A stretch of 64,000 nucleotides of DNA from positions 21,326,898 through 21,390,897 of the forward strand of contig NC_092577.1 in assembly GCF_037975245.1 (NCBI RefSeq), read 5' to 3'. Position numbers and translations under genes: made by a program. The DNA is from Apostichopus japonicus. Taxonomy: Eukaryota > Echinodermata > Holothuroidea > Aspidochirotida > Stichopodidae. The notes under the pieces were generated by a model, which did no database searches, was not told the DNA's origin, and worked only from the letters and a program-made list of their open reading frames with translations. Numbering within the stretch: position 1 is the stretch's first letter; every line of letters begins with the position of its first letter. Positions 45,820 through 56,068 of the stretch are shown here, in pieces.

Positions 45820-47188
45820 TATACTATTATTTCCATGATTTCACTATGTCTCACCGATTCCCATGTTTTGTTATTATTCTCAACGTCTGCGATCTCTTCT
45901 CAATATACACTAGCCTAGTGTATAGCCTAGCCAATTCAGCCTACACAGTAATATTACGTTAGGCTAGCCTATGTTATATACTCGGCTAACCTTACATTAA
46001 CCGATACATCCTCACACTTAACAGTATCGATACACCAGCCTATTCTGTCGATGGAGTGTGTTAAAAGTCGTCTGGAATTTTACACCACATTTCCTATGGT
46101 AATAGGCAAGGCCACACTACACCACGTCATCAGTAACAGTAAATTTCTAGTTGCACGCTGAAGATATTCTAAATAGCAGATACTTTCCAGTATGACTCAA
46201 AAAGGGGTAGTTACATGTTGCCTCTTATATTTATAACGTAGCAGAATACTACAAACATTTATATTGTTTTAAAATTGTGGGTGCAGAGAGACGCTTTAAG
46301 CAGTTCTCTGATGTGTGGATTTAATACGTGTAGGCCTATATGATGGTCATGACTAATGCTGCATTAGGCAAAATGATAAAGATGACTTGTCCTTGGTCAC
46401 ACTCACAGTACTTACCATGCTGCTGTATCATGTAGTGACTATTGTTACAGGGAAACTGGTTATTCACTAGCCATTAAATATCAGCTCAGTTCTATTTTAG
46501 CCTACAAAATTCTACAACTTGCATAACAAATGCTAGAATTGTGTTTAATTTACAATATTGGTAATGGTATAGGAACTAGGCTCATCTTTGCTAAATGGGA
46601 ATGTGGCATTATCGTGAAAGGACTTGTTATGCGATATCAGGTACCACTCAGCGCTATTGACTCTAAACTGTAAATAATATAGCCTGGATTCTGATTATAG
46701 TTGGCTATAGCCTTCACTGTCATGTACACTAGGGTACACACAATGTAAAGAAATTGAAGAGGCTAATTGGCTAGGATATACCAATACTGGGCCTGCCATG
46801 GCTACTCGATCATTATACTTCATAGAAACCTGTCACTGTTTATTTGTAAATAATAAAAAAGTTCACTAACGGCTGGAATGTTGATGAATGTAGCGTGACT
46901 AGTCTAGGTACCTGTAGCCTATTTAGCCTAGCCTTCATGTGAATGTGTGATACGGAAGATCATACATCCAGCACATGGCTGTTACTAATTGCAATGCGGA
47001 GCTCAAAATTAATGTCACACTGGCAGGCGAAAACAAAAAACAAAAGGCCGCTAGCCACAATACTAACGTTCACGAAATACTATTCATTTATTAAGTATTT
47101 AGGGGATATGACTGAACTGGAAGCGTTACAAATGGCAAAGATACGAGAGGTTATACTTACATGACATGCCCTGCCTGCCTTGTCAGAG
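45820..47188. other. Non-coding stretch, no gene seen
   Basis: AT-rich with TAGCCTA-type motifs near 45.91-45.99 and 46.9 kb. No open frame with a recognisable motif. Confidence 0.5.
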
Positions 47189-47201
47189 CGTTCACGTGTG
47201 C

Positions 47202-47360
47202 TTTTTACGTGACCCGCCATGCGGGATACAAAACGTGACGGCCAAACGGCACTACCGAACCATCCCATTCTGACAAACGAAAGTCAGGTCTAGCGAGCCA
47301 AAAAAAAACATACGCCCGCCGACCTGCAGAGACAAAACGCCCAACCCCCCCACTCAAACA
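47202..47360 (-). mobile_element. 5'-truncated Tx1-type LINE tail, 159 bp, with TSD
   Basis: Matches the last ~150 bases of the LINE copies at 54.7 and 55.9 kb, including CCCGCCATGCGGG and the C tract. CGTTCACGTGTGC at 47189-47201 is repeated at 47361-47373, an 11-13 bp target duplication (the last bases overlap the element end). Confidence 0.85.
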
Positions 47361-47373
47361 CGTTCACGTGTGC

Positions 47374-48654
47374 GCGTTATAATATAAGTCAGTGGCACGC
47401 TGGCTGCATTTATTACGACTACACTATAGCACGCAGCGTGCACGGTATTGCTATTTCCACCACCAACGTCCACATCACAAAGCGCACAGATCAGTGGAAT
47501 GCAAAAGCTGTTTATGCAAATGAGCAGTCGTTGAATAACAGTGCTTTGGAATGCCAAATGGGTAAAATATAGTAGGGCTTCAGCTATATTGTTCATTGTA
47601 TTCAGTGCTTCTTCTTGCGGGATCGACAAGCGAGACCCAAAAAGCAATGCATTATGTCAAGTTTGAATGAAACTTCAACAGACACCAGTAAAGCCAAATT
47701 CTTCCATTTTTCTTGACAACTAGGTGGGACTAGTAAGGTGATATTGCTTTAGTGAAAATAGACTTACAAACCAATATTTTTCTGCCCCATATGTTACCAT
47801 ATTTCCTTTGCTTACACAGTTATAGAATCGGGCCTCTACAATAATTTAAGGACGATTTATTTAAGGAGTAAAACATGCAACTTTGGTATAATCGAACATA
47901 TTAATAGCATGAAAAGTCATATTTAATACTTAATTTTGCACTAAAGCAATTCAATGAACTATAAGCTCTTATTATATACCGTTTCATATAAATTACAAAG
48001 GTCTACTATATATAAGAAGGGTATCTCTGGTACTTGTTTGAAACCAAAATCCAGCAAAAAGGACGAACTTAAGGTTGTTACGTTTTATTACGTTATTAAC
48101 ACGATTGAGTTTACATTAGTTCGTGGAACTCATTTTACCTCCATCTGTTTTTTAACAAGGCATTATCCTATTTGTACTTCGTATTTGATATTTAGTGATT
48201 TTTCTTATTGAAGCTTTTGAAAGAAGGGTACCCTTTCTTATAACTATATCTTGATCTATACTCTATACAAATCTACTGTGAAATATGCAAAAAAGGGCAT
48301 GAAAAGAAAAAGAGATTTTTTGGTTGAAACCGTAAAGACTAGTAAGAATGATAATCGAAGGGAAATCTTAACTCCTTAAAGATTGCAATGAACATGTGAG
48401 AGTAAACTTATTTAATCATAGACTATTTTGGGTACCGTTCTGTGCAAAAACTTCTATATTATTTATAAGAAGTTGCTTTTAAATTTATCATTGCATGTTA
48501 AAAATGTTGTGTATCATTCAGTCATTGATCATTTTTTATGGAGAAGAAATAAAACATTCTCTGTATCTATAAAGATGGAAATGTCTTCAGTCCTTTTTTA
48601 AGTTGCCAAGGTGTGTTAGGGTATACTCAGTGTGTACGTGGAGGGGCGGCGGGG
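47374..48654. other. Non-coding stretch, no gene seen
   Basis: AT-rich sequence; open frames here are short and lack motifs, splice context or a coding look. Confidence 0.45.
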
Positions 48655-48970
48655 TTGGTTTCTAAGTTACGTAACCATTACGTTATATCACAACGTAACT
48701 AAAACGTAAATCACTAAAGTCGCAAAATCTCGTTGTATAAACGTTGTAGCAACGTATTAAAAAGGTTATATATAAACGTTAATGCGACGTTATTGTAACG
48801 TAACAGATGAACGTTACAAAATTACGTATTAAAAACGTAAACACAACGTTACTTTTTGGTCAGATTATAACGTAAATATAACGTCCCCTGGAGTCTACAA
48901 AATTTCTTAACTACAACGTAACATTATAACGTAATTACAACGTAAACGGTACGTAAATATAACGTTATAA
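48655..48970. repeat. ACGT-rich repeat block 2
   Basis: Same composition and words as 19.85-20.42 kb (AACGTTA.TTTTTTGGT shared). It directly abuts the left end of RepA copy 2, so one inserted beside or into the other. Confidence 0.65.
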
Positions 48971-51510
48971 CAAGAGCCCAAGGGCACTGTGGTTCCTTGC
49001 TTGGGGTATATGACAATACACATAATAATATCAAGCAAGATTGGGCTCAAATAGTCCAAGTAATTGTGGTCCTACATGTTCCCATAAAGTAACCAACACT
49101 ATAGCCAACACTTTTGTGATCACAAAATGTGATCGGATTTTTTATCAAAAGGCACTTTTGAGATCTAAATATGGCGTCGAAAATGTAAGAAATATAAGAG
49201 ACCTACAAGCGTGTCAACAGATATGATAACAATGGTGACCTCAGATGACATGACCTTTAAGTTTAAAAATGTTCCACCACCCCATTCACAACTTGTCCCA
49301 AAATATCAACAATGTCACACCTTGGCATTGAGATTGAATTGCATTAAATGTCAAAAAATTAACTTTTGAACTTGTATGTAACTTCACACACAAAGGTCAC
49401 CCGGAGGTCAACCAATTGACATTTTTGATCGGTGAGACCTAAATAGAGCATGACTGTAAAAAATTCAAACATTTTTTCTTTGCCCATTTTCTCCCCCCAT
49501 AATAGTACTTTTTTAACATTAGCTGACCTTTGGTGACCTTGGATCACATGACCGTTAAGTTTGAAAATATTCCCCTATACCATTTGCAACTACTCCAAAA
49601 ATATCAACCTTGTCACACCTTGGAACTGGGAGTTATTGCATTAAATGTCTGAAAATTAACTTTGACCTCATATAACTTCGCACACGAAGGTCACACAGGG
49701 GTCAACCTATTGACATTTATGATCAGAAGGTACCTTTGACATCTGAAAATAGCATCGAAACTGTAAAAAATCCACAAAACACGAAAAGGTCACCAGAGGT
49801 CAAATTGAGGTCAAGGGTCACCCAGATGCGGGTCGACAATTGGATTACATTGAAGCAACTCCCAACCCTAACGGACAATTTGGTCTCAAGTTGTCGCAAA
49901 AATACTAGTTTATCATTAATTGACCTTTGGTGACCTTGTATCACATGACCGTTAAGTTTGAAAATATTCCCCTATACCATTTGCAACTACTCCAAAAATA
50001 TCAACCTTGTCACACCTTGGAACTGGGAGTTATTGCATTAAATGTCTGAAAATTAACTTTGACCTCATATAACTTCGCACACGAAGGTCACACAGGGGTC
50101 AACGTATTGACATTTATGATCAGAAGGTACCTTTGACATCTGAAAATAGCATCGAAACTGTAAAAAATCCACAAAACACGAAAAGGTCACCAGAGGTCAA
50201 ATTGAGGTTAAGGGTCACCCAGATGCGGGTCGACAATTGGATTTCATTGAAGCAACTCCCAACTCTAACGGACAATTTGTTCAAGTTATCGCTAAAATAC
50301 TAGTTTTTATCATTAATTGACCTTTGGTGACCTTGTATCACATAACCGTTAAGTTTGAAAATATTCCCCTATACCATTTGCAACTTGTCTCAAAATATCA
50401 ACGGTGTAACACCTTGGCACTGGGAGTTATAACACTAAATGTCTGAAAATTAACTTTGACCTCATATAACTTAACATACAAAGGTCACCTTGGGTCAACT
50501 TATTGACATTTTTTATTGATGAGACCTAAATTAGAGCATCAAACTATAAAAATTCAAACATTTTTTTCTTTGCCCATTTTCTACCCCCAAAATACTAGTT
50601 TTTTTACATTGACCTTTGGTGACCTCGGATCACATGACCGTTAAGTTTGAAAATATTCCCCTATACCATTTGCAACTTGTCCAAAAATATCAACCATGTC
50701 ACACCTTGGAACTGGGAGTTGTTGCATTAAATGTGTGAAAATTAACTTTGACCTCGTATAACTTCGCACACGAAGGTCACACGGGTGTCAACCAATTGAC
50801 ATTTTTGATCGGAAGGTACCTTTGATATCCAAATCTAGCATCAAAACCAAACATTTTCTTTTTTGCTCGTTTCCTCCCAAAATAAGCACATTTTTTCTAA
50901 TGTGACCTTTGACCTTTTGACCTTGGTTTCAGATGTAGTTTAATCTCCTGATTCCAAAAGACAAAACGAAAAGTCTGTAAAACCATCCTAACTCCGACCG
51001 AAAAACTTTGACCCCATATAACTTGGCACATAAAGGTCACACGGGGTCAACCTATTGACATTTATGATCAGAAGGTACTTTTGACATCTGAAAATAGCAT
51101 CGAAACTGTAAAAATCCCCAAAACACGAAAAGGTCACCAGAGGTCAAATTGAGGTCAAGGGTCACCCAGATGCGGGTCGACAATTGGATTACATTGAGGC
51201 AACTCCCAACCCTAACAGACATTTCGTTCTCAAGTTTGAAAATGCTCCCCTAACCAGTTCACAACTTGTCCCAAAATATCAATCTTGTCGCACATTGGCA
51301 CTGGGAGTTATTGCAGTTTTAATAACCGAAAACCGAAAATATTAAAACTGCAATAACTGACCTTTGGTGACCTTTGCGGGCACCAAAAACAATAGGGCAC
51401 ACCTTCTCCATATGGCGGATCTATAGTCCAAGTTTGGCCTCAATCCAACATTCCCTTATTGAGATAGAGCGTACCCAAGCAAGTGTCACAGACACACACA
51501 CACACACACA
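48971..51510 (+). mobile_element. RepA copy 2, with an extra 398-bp tandem unit
   Basis: Starts CAAGAGCCCAAGGGC like copy 1 and follows it closely to the (CA)n tract. It carries one more internal unit: TGACCTTTGGTGACC blocks at 49524, 49921 and 50319 are 397-398 bases apart and nearly identical. It lacks the terminal hairpin beyond (CA)n seen in copy 1. A palindrome at 51306-51358 is absent from copy 1. Confidence 0.85.
51306..51358. repeat. 19-bp palindrome unique to RepA copy 2
   Basis: AGTTATTGCAGTTTTAATA (51306-51324) is repeated inverted at 51340-51358 around a 15-base spacer containing ACCGAAAACCG. In copy 1 (about 11587-11630) the same place reads through without the inverted arm. Confidence 0.85.
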
Positions 51511-51634
51511 TCGAACACAGTGGCGTACCAAATTCATATTATTATTTAAATATTATCATTAAATACTTACTAAATAAATAGACTTACCGCTTTCTTGCAC
51601 TGGATCTATCTAATTGTTGAGAGTTTGGTTTGGT

Positions 51635-51678
51635 GTGCTTTTTGCGTCACCCGCCATGCGGGATACAATAAGTCACGG
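51635..51678 (-). repeat. Very short Tx1-type LINE 3' tail
   Basis: GTGCTTTTTGCGTCACCCGCC...GGGATACAATAAGTCACGG matches only the terminal hairpin region of the LINE copies; the rest is absent. It is an extreme 5' truncation or another element sharing the tail. Confidence 0.6.
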
Positions 51679-54099
51679 GTAGTACGAGCACGCAGTTCCA
51701 TTGATTTTTACCCCAAACATCCAGCATATCGACAAGCACTCGTCCAATCACAATAGGAATCAAAAATTCAACCAATGATATTGCCTTATTACTGCATGAT
51801 CACCGTGTGTTTTTATCTAATTATCATAAAGACAGGGAGTTGAATTTAAAGGTACAGGTCACAGTATAAAATAATAACACTATGTTCACCGATGTAATTG
51901 AGAAAATGGTTACGTGTACATCGCAATACCTTTAAGTACCATGCGCTGTATTAAAAATCACCTACAAAATTACGGAAAACGTACCAAAAGTATGTTTTCT
52001 GATCATTTTAAAATGTTATCAATAAGTAACATTGAAGTGTCATCATGTGATGTACACTACGATGAAATTTCATATGAAACAGACATTTGGGTAAAAACTA
52101 GTAGGCATTTAAAGAGCGATTGGTGTGAGATAATCTCCATATATGTAATATATGCTTTTTTGCCAAATTCACGCATTCAGCATGGGAAACCTTGTACTTT
52201 TTGTTCTATTTGTTACTCATGAATAAAATGTTACCCAGTGCCAAAGTTATTGTAATAGCATATAAAGGGAACCCCAACAGCAATAGGATTGTTCTATTCA
52301 CTAGTAAACAGTGAAAGACCTTTGTAAGAAGTATCGCAAGCATCCAACCTGATTTTATCAACGAACTGTTGTGTTAAGGCCACTAAACTTGTGCAAAAAA
52401 TAATTGAGGTTACTGTTTTTGTCACCTGATGTGATAGGCCTACATGTAGCCTAGGCAAGTGTATGCTGCAGTTAATTGTAACTAACGTAGGAGCTAAATT
52501 GATTGACCACATGTATCATCACATTCTAAATTACTATTCAAAAGTCATACATTTATTTACATTCCAGATATTTTGTGCTGTACCACCCTTTTTTTAGTAT
52601 TTCAAGTTCTTCCGTATCTATGAAAAGAATATCTCCTTTGCTTTGGAGATTCGAAGAAAAGCTCAGATGTAACAGGTTAACACCGCTCTATGTTCAAATG
52701 GTTACAATGAAATTGGAAAGAAAGTGTTTTTCTCACATATAATTTGAATAATAACCATGGAATAATAACTTTGGAAAATAGTTTCACACTCCTTCAGTGT
52801 AAGCATCGTTGCTCAGAAATAGGCTTAAAGAAGTCAAGAACATGAGTTAGACATAAGTTAAACAACAAAGCATCCTCAGATTAAATAGTCTCATCCATGT
52901 GACTTTGCACTTCAATGCAGTGTTTCTCAGTGCATTTTTTCAGGTTTTAAAGGTCAAGTGACACGTAATAGATTTCCTTCAAACTTGCAGAAATTGAGAA
53001 GCTACATATCAAAACCCTATACTCCAAATTTGGAGTTCCACGATTGTTTCTTTGCTGGTTTAATTAAATTAATAACCAAGCTAATTCCGTAAGATAATGA
53101 CGTCACGGGGGAACCGCCAATGTTACCAAAACTAAGTAGGCCTAATATGCTAACCGAGATCAAAGCTGTAAACAATACGTCACGGACAGTAAAGAAAATA
53201 TCATATGAGAATGGGTGCACAAGAGTACAAGAAAGTTTCGTGTTCGTCAAACACTGTATACAGCGATAGCTTAGTACCAGTGCACTCAGCCAGCCTAGCT
53301 GCCTAAGTAAAGATTGGCTTGGACCTTCGAGCGGATCTTATGTGTGCAGTGCGCACTTCACTAGGTAAAGTTTCGTTTCCTATCGCCTATCCGCGCAACT
53401 TGGATTTGGAACACCAACAGCTCGCCGTCTACAAGACAATGCCGTACCTTCTCTATTTGAAGAAAGTCAATCAAATCTTCAAATCTCGAGGAGATATAGA
53501 AACAAGTAGAACAGTAGTTGCGAAGCTGGATCGGAAAAGAGTAGGTGTATTTTCTGGCCTAGGCCTACTACAAGGACTTAGTATTATTACTAACTTACAG
53601 TAGGCTAATTCTTATAATTTCGTTCAGTTAGTTAGGCCATAAATTAGGTATGGCGACGATAAAGTTAGGCGTAGGCTAGGGCTTACTTAAGCATTTGATC
53701 AGTGGTACATCATGTAGCATCAGCTATTTACATGTCATTTTGCCTAATAATGTGCTCCCACCGATCTTCATACTCAGAGTCATGCCTCATATGTTGAACA
53801 GTAAATGACATCCTTATTATTTTGCCATTTTTGGTGGTATTTTTGTTACAAGAAAAAACGCTTGTGACAGGTGCACATGCTTTAAAAAAAATGAAACTGC
53901 TTTCTTAAATGAACTTTCATAACTTCCTTGTTCTTTTCTTTCCCAATTTTCACTACTTAGATTAATCTAGAAGCTGTTCATCATTTGCAATGCTCATGGT
54001 GTGAGTGGCCCATATTTTTGCAGCCACATAAAGTAGGAGGATATGCTCCTCCAGATAAGAGAACCATCTAGGCAGCAGACCCCTGTCCAAGAGCAGCCT
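51679..54099. other. Mostly non-coding; one possible exon
   Basis: The only frame with some coding look is 53319-53541: an ATG followed by a peptide rich in Leu, Tyr and Lys (EHQQLAVYKTMPYLLYLKK) and ending at a possible donor AAAAGA|GTAGGT. No family recognised and no partner exon found. The rest shows no gene. Confidence 0.3.
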
Positions 54100-54108
54100 A
54101 CTGTATGT

Positions 54109-54324
54109 TTCTCTTTGTGGTTGGGGTTGGCTTTTTGGGGCCAGTTTGTAGTGTTTTATTTGTCTTGCTTCTGTTGGCCTTTGGGTCCGTGTCCTTTTCG
54201 CGTCACGTTAAACGCTGCGTTAGTGAGAGATTGATGGGTTTCAGTTGTTGTTTTACAGACTGGGTTTGTTTTTGGTTTTCTTGACCTTTGGTCCGTGTCC
54301 GTTGTTCTTAGCACGTAAAAAGCA
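54109..54324 (+). mobile_element. 5'-truncated LINE tail, subfamily of the 1.5-5.7 kb element, with TSD
   Basis: Nearly identical to the 3' UTR at about 5525-5745 (GGGGTTGGCTTTTTGGGGCC, CGCGTCACGTTAAACGCTGCG). ACTGTATGT flanks it at 54100-54108 and 54325-54333, a 9-bp target duplication. Confidence 0.88.
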
Positions 54325-54333
54325 ACTGTATGT

Positions 54334-54740
54334 GTGTGGTATAATAAGCGTTTATTCTAATTTTCAGTGAATGTAACACATGTACAAGTCCAGTGTTCAC
54401 TGGTCCCCTACCACCATTGAAGTTGCTGACTGGACCAACAGAGACAAGATGCTGTGGCATCCTCATCGGGATACACCGAAAAACCGCCAGGTAGTACGGA
54501 CTACACTCCATCAATTCACTCATCTGATGAATCTGAACATGACAAATCAATTGGTGCTATCACTTTCTGGACAGAGGATCATTATTAATTTTGACACCAA
54601 CACTGTGGGGCAGTCTGGAATGTGTGGTGAGGCCATCAGTCTTTTCTTCAATTATCGTATACATGCTGTATCTGGTAGAGTTGTCACAGCGGTATGTGAA
54701 CAAGAAATAAAGGCACAAACAAGTAGTTGGATTTAACAGA
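54334..54740. other. Non-coding or unassigned; 118-codon open frame
   Basis: The frame 54380-54736 is open, preceded by TTTTCAG at 54367 but with an in-frame TAA right before the ATG. It has no recognised domain and ends at the LINE boundary. Coding status is unsupported. Confidence 0.3.
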
Positions 54741-54912
54741 GTGCTTTTTACGTGACCCGCCATGCGGGATACAAAACGTCACGGCCAAACGGCACTACCG
54801 AACCATCCCATTCTGACAAACGAAACTAAGGTCTAGCGAGCCAAAAAAACATGCGCCCGCCGACCTGCAGAGACAAAACGCCCAACCCCCCCCCCCCCCC
54901 CCACTGAAACAT

Positions 54913-55901
54913 TCAAAAACGTACAGAAGGACGACCCGCACGCAGCGAAACGAAAAACCCCTCCCCAGCACACCAGCGTCCAAAAAAGGCAGCCCCAGAT
55001 AAACGGCGAAAATCGCCTTCAATCTGAAGGCGAATGTCGGACTTCACCGCCTCTAGGACTGCCTGCCAACTGGCAAATTTCCCCCTAAAAACCAAATTAC
55101 ACCTATTCCGCCAAACATGTTTTTTTACAATAGAGCAAACAAAAATGATGCGGTGCAACACAGCTACCGAACAAACTGGAGGGTCTACCCCATATAAAAT
55201 AAAGCCCTGCCCTACCGACCATGAACGGTCTCCCGTAACACGGTCGGTCCAGGTCTGGAACCACTCCCATAAGTTTACTACAAAGTAACAATGCCAAAAA
55301 ACATGAGCAGTACTCTCTAAGCTGTCACAGCCGGTCCTAGGGCACAGTCCATCACCCAATCGCCAATGATATCTTTTTAGGTTGGTCACCAAGGCACCGT
55401 GTGCAACTCTCCATGCAAGATCACGGAGCCTGTAACCATTCAGCCTTGAATGCACCGAACGCCATACTTCGGCAGAATGACGTCCCTGGACAAAAGTTGC
55501 ATTCAAGGCCTTATCCCTCAACGAACTGTGAACGAGGGCCGGCTGTGACAGGTCAACAGGGGGCAACTCAATCAGAGCGGAGCAGATGACACGCACCACC
55601 CTGTTTGGAGTACTACTATGCGGTTCTCTGTTGCTAAACAGCGCCGGGACCCATCGACGCAGGTGCAAACCGCCCCAAAAACGTACAAAATATGAACAAG
55701 GCAACCCTGGGTCAGTTACCGCTACAAACAACTGCTTAAATAACAAAAAGGTCAATTTACTTCCCAGATGAACCACCCCTAGTCCCCCCTTCTCCAGTTT
55801 TTGGTATAATGCCGCCCTCTTGACAAGCTCTGTACCCCCAGACCATATGAATGAAAAAATCGCCCTCTCCAACCGTACCAGGACGCGACGCGGAATAGGG
55901 T
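54913..55901 (-). pseudogene. Outer LINE ORF2, C-terminal piece
   Basis: Open from the insertion junction to a stop at 54913. It starts inside the region after the reverse transcriptase (RLERAIFSFIWSGG) and includes the Cys/His-bearing C-terminal segment (GDGLCPRTGCDSLESTAHVFWHC). It is nearly identical to the matching part of the intact copy, differing by scattered substitutions only. On its own it has no start and no catalytic site. Confidence 0.85.
55891..55901. repeat. Target duplication, left copy
   Basis: CGGAATAGGGT, repeated at 60786-60796; marks insertion of the inner LINE into ORF2 of the outer LINE. Confidence 0.9.
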
Positions 55902-55909
55902 GTGCTTTT

Positions 55910-55949
55910 TACGTGACCCGTCATACGGGATACAAAACGTCACGGCCAA
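55910..55949 (-). other. LINE 3'-terminal RNA hairpin
   Basis: On the element strand CCGTGACG...CCCG-T-ATG-A-CGGG-TCACG gives an inner 5-bp stem with an ATG loop and an outer CGTGA/TCACG stem. The sister copies read CCCGC-ATG-GCGGG, a compensating pair change. It probably marks the site the reverse transcriptase recognises. Confidence 0.7.
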
Positions 55950-56068
55950 ACGGCACTACCAAACCATCCCATTCTTACAAACGAACCGCAGGTCAAGCGA
56001 GCCAAAAAAAAGTACATACGCTCACCGACCTGCAGAGACAAAACGCCCAACCCCCCCCCCCTGAAATA

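Noticed and set aside
51914-52222. 102-codon plus-strand frame
   Set aside because: No recognisable domain, no splice sites with consistent phase; typical of chance frames here.
54380-54736. 118-codon frame next to the outer LINE end
   Set aside because: An in-frame TAA precedes the ATG, no family recognised, and the frame ends at the LINE boundary. Kept only as an unassigned stretch.
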